The translations under genes and the position numbers were made by a program. The notes under the pieces are model-generated. The model saw nothing but the letters and a program-made list of their open reading frames with translations. It did no database searches and was not told the DNA's origin. A DNA stretch of 33,546 nucleotides, taken from positions 1 to 33,546 of the IMG/VR virus record IMGVR_UViG_3300025711_000021, one strand, 5' to 3'. Of the stretch, positions 30,033-33,546 are shown in pieces (position 1 is the stretch's first letter; each line of letters begins with the position of its first letter). Source of the stretch: a virus.

Positions 30033-31599
30033 CCGGCTCATCCTTATCTAAATGCTCTATATTTCCCTCACTAACGTCTGATATATCATCCTCTTTGTCC
30101 AATGCAGCATAGTAAATTTCTTGTTCAGCATTTACTGCCGCATCCATGAAATCGGTTGGCCAAACTTCTATACTACCATCCCTCTTAATAAGGCTTGATT
30201 CAATTGATGTTTTCCCATCGGTCTGATTTACACTGACAACGCGAATATTAGTGCTGAGCCATTGCTCAATTTCACTTTCTGGTCGAGATTGGGCTAATAA
30301 TTTACGCAAACGTCGGACCATATGGTCACTATGTGTTTCAATAATTACTTGGCGATTTGCTCGCGCCAAAGAAACAAACCATGTTGATAGGCGTGACTGC
30401 ACTTTTGGATGAAGATGAGACTCTGGCTCTTCAAAGGCACAAAGGCGGTTTTTAACTGATTCAATGATATCAACTCCGAGTTTAAAACGCATAGGGTCAC
30501 TAAATAATCCTAGCTGAACTATGGGCAACAAATATGTGAGTCCTCTTCCTACATGAGAGAATGTCGCCTTACCAAACATTAGTCTAAACCCAACCTTTTC
30601 TATTTCGTGTATAGATAGGGGCGTATCAATCCCGAGACCTAAAAGAATCTCATTAATTGCGACGGCCAAACTAGTCTCTTTTGGTGTAAAAGGAATGTTT
30701 ATATCATCGAAGTTCGGAAAAAGATAATGTACAGGTTCCTCTTTATGAGTGTAAAGTAATTGCGCTGCAAACTCACCGCTAATTCCAATATCCTCTCCGC
30801 TTGATGAGTTAGGAGAATATATGGATAAAGGTAGGCCACGAGTAGAACTTAAATATGAGAAACCTTTTAGCAAGGATTCCAGAGAATCAAGGGGCTGAGT
30901 AAATAGAACATTAAAGGCGTTCGCAAGTGAACGTTGTCTATTTCTGGGACCTATATTCCGCCGATCTATTGAGATCGATGGAATGAAATGATGCACGTCA
31001 ACATCAATTTTTCTATATACTACGTCATCCCAGTAGCACTGATAGCGTCCTTCCTCGTTTCTATCGATCGTCAATCGCGCGCAAACGAAGGCTGAGTCAT
31101 GAAAATCTGAACTTAATGATGAGGTGAGACCTATTTTTTCTAATACAATTTTCCCATTTAACTCAGCATATTGTAAATCCAGTTTACAATAAAGCTGAAC
31201 TTCTTTCCCTAGATGATCCGCAAGCCATGGCAGTGCAGCTTTATCCATGAGAGTGGTAAGATCTGGATTTCCAGAAATTTCAAGAGCTTTATCGATATTC
31301 ACTTGTGAAGACCATTCAATAGAAAAGTATGGTCCTTTTACATTTCCCGTCGTTTCTGGCCAACCTGAAATTAACTCTCTTAGATTTACAGCGGAAACAT
31401 AACCATCGATATTTAATACAGTTTCAACCCTTGCTAATTCAAGTGTTTGCTTCAGTAAAAGTAACGCCTGAGTTATAGAGCTTTTCCCGCTATTATTTTT
31501 ACCGAGAAATACTGTTAGTTGGGCAAATTCAACCCTTGTTTTGTCATATATGCTTTTAAAGTTCTCTATCGTTAATGCAAGTAATTTTCCGGACTCCAT
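30019..31599 (-). CDS. RecF/OLD-like AAA ATPase (DUF3696-type), defence-module sensor
   Basis: A 526-aa ATPase. ATG 31599 is chosen (AGGG 8 nt upstream; MESGKLLALTIENFKSI is the classic opening). Walker A is GKNNSGKSS (33-41). A long insertion follows (about 60-330). The signature-like motif is SHVGRGLTYLLPIVQLGL, Walker B is CAFEEPESHLHP, and the switch His is in VIIETHSDHMVRRLR. The tail DGSIEVWPTDFMDAA matches DUF3696-type proteins. There is no Toprim domain, unlike P2 Old, so nuclease activity must come from elsewhere. The ATPase is followed by the overlapping partner gene, as in many sensor-effector defence pairs. The sequence is complete and AT-rich. Confidence 0.8.
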   Translation of the reverse strand: MESGKLLALTIENFKSIYDKTRVEFAQLTVFLGKNNSGKSSITQALLLLKQTLELARVETVLNIDGYVSAVNLRELISGWPETTGNVKGPYFSIEWSSQVNIDKALEISGNPDLTTLMDKAALPWLADHLGKEVQLYCKLDLQYAELNGKIVLEKIGLTSSLSSDFHDSAFVCARLTIDRNEEGRYQCYWDDVVYRKIDVDVHHFIPSISIDRRNIGPRNRQRSLANAFNVLFTQPLDSLESLLKGFSYLSSTRGLPLSIYSPNSSSGEDIGISGEFAAQLLYTHKEEPVHYLFPNFDDINIPFTPKETSLAVAINEILLGLGIDTPLSIHEIEKVGFRLMFGKATFSHVGRGLTYLLPIVQLGLFSDPMRFKLGVDIIESVKNRLCAFEEPESHLHPKVQSRLSTWFVSLARANRQVIIETHSDHMVRRLRKLLAQSRPESEIEQWLSTNIRVVSVNQTDGKTSIESSLIKRDGSIEVWPTDFMDAAVNAEQEIYYAALDKEDDISDVSEGNIEHLDKDEPDDVN

Positions 31600-31977
31600 A
31601 GCTAATACCCTATATACTTTTGAATTTTGATAAACACCAATGCGCAAATGTAAAACCTACTTGCCCATGATGCCCTCATTTATAGCGTTATTGAACAGAT
31701 TTGAAAAGTGTTACTATAGTAATTCTACGATTTCGACACAAAAATCACTCGCTTTTCTTCGTTGATGAAAGATCTTTGCATTCTTAGTGCTGAGCTCGTT
31801 CTTCTGGCACTAAAGAGACTTTTGTGTCGTTGTTTTAGTGCTGTGATATGTAGTATTCATGTTGATAAGTGCCAGACTATACATAAATTGGCATTATTTT
31901 ATGATAAACATACCCTTGCGCTGACATGCAGATACTATTTTCAACAAATTTTCTTGATAAAGTTCTGGAGTAATTCA
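31600..31977. other. Divergent intergenic region
   Basis: The upstream region shared by the ATPase module (minus) and the membrane-anchored protein gene (plus). An open frame from 31762 continues into the latter, but its first 70 codons are Cys-rich and atypical, so I do not count them as coding. Confidence 0.4.
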
Positions 31978-32391
31978 ATGATTTCGTCAGTTTTCTTAAC
32001 AGTCTTTTCTGGTGTGGCTGTGTTTGTAACCGGTCAGATAATAGTCAAAATAGGAATTGACCCATATATCGCATTCAAAGAGCAAACCGGAAGAATTTCA
32101 GCTTTGTTGTTGCGAGAACAGGCAAAAATTGTCAACGGTGTGTCCACTGCCGACCTAATCCTTGAACTTAAAGATGCATCTGCATTATTGCTGGCAAAAT
32201 ATTCAGCAGTACCTTGCTGTCTCAAGAAATCATATCTCAGAAGGAGAGTGTTACCATCTAAATCGAATGTCCTGAAGGCTGCCCATAACCTTAATCTGAT
32301 TTCTTCTGCATTAGAAGGTAATGAACATGCTACTTATTATTCTTATATCTCAGAAATCGGTACCTCTTTGGATATTCCAACTACCTATTAG
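31978..32391 (+). CDS. Membrane-anchored protein of a phage-cargo family
   Basis: A 137-aa protein; the start at 31978 has GGAG 9 nt upstream and puts a membrane helix at the N-terminus (ISSVFLTVFSGVAVFVTGQI, residues 2-21). The next segment VKIGIDPYIAFKEQTGRISA fits a recurring uncharacterised family with the pattern GVxxxVxGQxxxKxxIxPxxxxKxxxGxI. Then comes a helical cytoplasmic domain with LELKDASALLLAKYSAVPC and VLKAAHNLNLISSAL. Such proteins turn up in enterobacterial genomic and prophage islands. It ends 62 bp before the right att core, the usual place for late-acquired cargo. Confidence 0.6.
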   Translation: MISSVFLTVFSGVAVFVTGQIIVKIGIDPYIAFKEQTGRISALLLREQAKIVNGVSTADLILELKDASALLLAKYSAVPCCLKKSYLRRRVLPSKSNVLKAAHNLNLISSALEGNEHATYYSYISEIGTSLDIPTTY

Positions 32392-32453
32392 CCTTAAATC
32401 GCCAATTGATCGCCATTTTTTATGTAAAGTATTGATAATATTAAGCTTAATAA

Positions 32454-32471
32454 GTATTCGGTCTTTTTTTT
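32454..32471 (+). repeat. Right attachment-site core (18 bp)
   Basis: GTATTCGGTCTTTTTTTT, identical to 110-127 and in the same orientation. It is taken as attR of the element. Confidence 0.75.
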
Positions 32472-32505
32472 ACTATTTGATTTATAAAGATAATTTTATC
32501 ATCTC

Positions 32506-32557
32506 CCTAAATCCTAAATCCTAAATCCTAAATCCTAAATCCTAAATCCTAAATCCT
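32506..32557. repeat. Heptamer tandem repeat (CCTAAAT, 7.4 copies)
   Basis: Seven perfect copies of CCTAAAT plus CCT, starting 35 bp after the right att core and ending three bases before the stop codon of the second integrase remnant. Perfect copies suggest recent slippage, so the number may vary between strains. No promoter or coding use is evident. Confidence 0.95.
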
Positions 32558-32559
32558 GT

Positions 32560-32870
32560 CTATATCTCCGTCCACTCGGTACCGCGGCTATCAGGATAAA
32601 CGTTCGTCATTTTCATCGATTTATGCCCCAATAGTTTCTGAGCAAATTCCGCGCCGTATTCCCGCTCGTAAAGCCAGGAAGCAAGACTGCGGATCTCATG
32701 AAAAGACGGCGGGCTTTCGCTCCGTGATACACCGTTTTTTTACCGCGCGCCAGAATGCTTGGGTAATGCTATCCGCTCGAAGCGTGCCGGGCTGCCAGCC
32801 GGTTTTTCTGCTGGCAGAACTGAGAATGAACTCAGTATTATTATTCTGCAAACTAAAATTATATATAGGG
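32560..32870 (-). pseudogene. Second integrase remnant (lambdoid type), frameshifted
   Basis: The C-terminal catalytic part of a tyrosine recombinase unrelated to the left remnant. One frame gives KTGWQPGTLRADSITQAFWR; after an A-run near 32735-32741 a second frame continues SPPSFHEIRSLASWLYEREY with H-x-x-R, then QKLLGHKSMKMTNVYPDSRG with the catalytic Tyr, then TEWTEI and a stop (32560-32562). The N-terminal half is absent. The 3' end points at the right att core, so an earlier element probably used the same site. Confidence 0.8.
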
Positions 32871-33009
32871 GCTCTGTTGAGTAACAAGAACAGAAGAGAA
32901 TAAATCATAATAATAGTTATCATTCCTATTTCATGGATATCAGTATCATGAAGTGAACTAATGTCTGCTGAAATTTTCAGAATTAAGGTTATGCTAATAA
33001 TTCTTTTGT

Positions 33010-33312
33010 ATGATTCAGACTATGGGTAAATATGCTAAGAGCTCATTAATGAAGTTGCAACTCTGGAGTCTGTTACCCTATGAATACGCTATTTTTTTTC
33101 GTATTCTTCACGCCATGGTGGCATTTTTAATACTGTCGGAAATTATTAACGTTAATCTGACAGAGACCGAAGCAATTGCTGAACATAGTCTTGAAGGGGT
33201 TATAACCTGGATGCACATTATTTCAGGATTTGGGCTTATTATATGTGGTTTTCTAATTTCACTGAGGTCTATTTTTATACACATGGTGCGATGGGAGTTT
33301 TGCATCTTTTAA
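33010..33312 (+). pseudogene. Truncated cytochrome b561-like membrane protein
   Basis: A 100-aa product, or 96 aa from the ATG at 33022. It has two hydrophobic helices, AIFFRILHAMVAFLILSEII and WMHIISGFGLIICGFLISLR. Each carries a His in the place of heme ligands in b561-type proteins (RILHxxxA, MHxxxGxxxxxxxxxR). Full-length proteins have four helices, so this is half a protein that ends soon after the second. Similarity is weak and assigned by eye; it could also be an intact small membrane protein. Confidence 0.35.
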
Positions 33313-33402
33313 TTGAAGCATATAAAAATGGTACATCTGACTTAAGTGATTAATTTTTGGTGTGGCAATAATGTAGTTCGCCGTCCATTACAGGGTGAAA
33401 TA

Positions 33403-33546
33403 ATGAGTAAAAACAAAGAATTGACGCCATCCCTTACGCGCTACGCCTGGCTGTCCATTGCCACTGCGATTGCCACCATCGGACTAAAAGGTGTGGCGTG
33501 GAAAATGACCGGTTCGGTCGGTCTGCTGTCTGATGCCATCGAATCC
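33403..33546 (+). CDS. Cation diffusion facilitator transporter (5' part)
   Basis: The first 48 codons of a CDF-family metal efflux protein, cut by the window end. SLTRYAWLSIATAIATIGLK is the first membrane helix and TGSVGLLSDAIES is the hallmark start of the second, with the Asp that binds the transported metal. AGGGTG precedes the ATG. It is likely a normal chromosomal gene outside the element. Confidence 0.85.
   Translation, partial: MSKNKELTPSLTRYAWLSIATAIATIGLKGVAWKMTGSVGLLSDAIES

Noticed and set aside
31762-31977. Upstream extension of the 137-aa membrane protein gene by 72 codons
   Set aside because: The extension is Cys-rich and unlike the rest. An internal ATG with a good GGAG and a directly following membrane helix is the better start.
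32506-32557. Resemblance of the heptamer array to plant-type telomere repeats or to a CRISPR array
   Set aside because: The unit differs from CCCTAAA, there are no spacers, and the setting is a bacterial chromosome; it is simply a short tandem repeat.

Overview
The window is chromosomal DNA of an enterobacterium (order Enterobacterales; I cannot fix the genus) carrying a decayed P2/186-type prophage in the gene for the small RNA SdsR (RyeB). An SdsR-like gene opens the window (26-127). The last 18 bases of its terminator recur in direct orientation at 32454-32471, so I read 110-32471 as one integrated element of about 32.3 kb. Beyond the right repeat lie a heptamer tandem repeat, a frameshifted integrase remnant of a different type, a truncated membrane protein and the start of a cation diffusion facilitator gene.

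Morphogenesis genes are in P2 order, mostly on the minus strand. They run from ogr (frameshifted) through T (3'-truncated; U and D absent), E+E', FII, FI, then G, H, I, J, W, V, then S, R, lysC, lysB, an SAR endolysin, a holin, X, L, M and N (5'-truncated). P and Q (both truncated) follow on the plus strand, then a P2-type cos site. The replication and regulatory arm follows: a LexA-controlled small gene, a zinc-ribbon gene, A, a 27-aa membrane peptide, a DksA-type zinc finger, a DUF2732-like gene, a small unknown, Fil, CII, Cox, and a divergent CI with two DNA-binding domains. No integrase sits beside CI; an internally deleted P2-type integrase remnant lies at the opposite end.

The core is damaged in at least five places: int, ogr, T-U-D, N-O-P and the P-Q junction. 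It should therefore not form particles, and tail-only particles are unlikely without T, U and D. The cargo genes nevertheless look intact: a GNAT acetyltransferase, a PIN-like nuclease with a leader peptide, a single-pass membrane protein, a three-gene membrane protein/TIR/HEPN-like operon between Q and cos, a two-gene AAA ATPase plus unknown partner module at the CI end, and a membrane-anchored protein next to the right att. In P2-like phages these positions commonly hold anti-phage genes (old, tin, fun). The best candidates for an undescribed system are the membrane/TIR/HEPN-like operon (20633-22206) and the ATPase/unknown pair (29148-31599).
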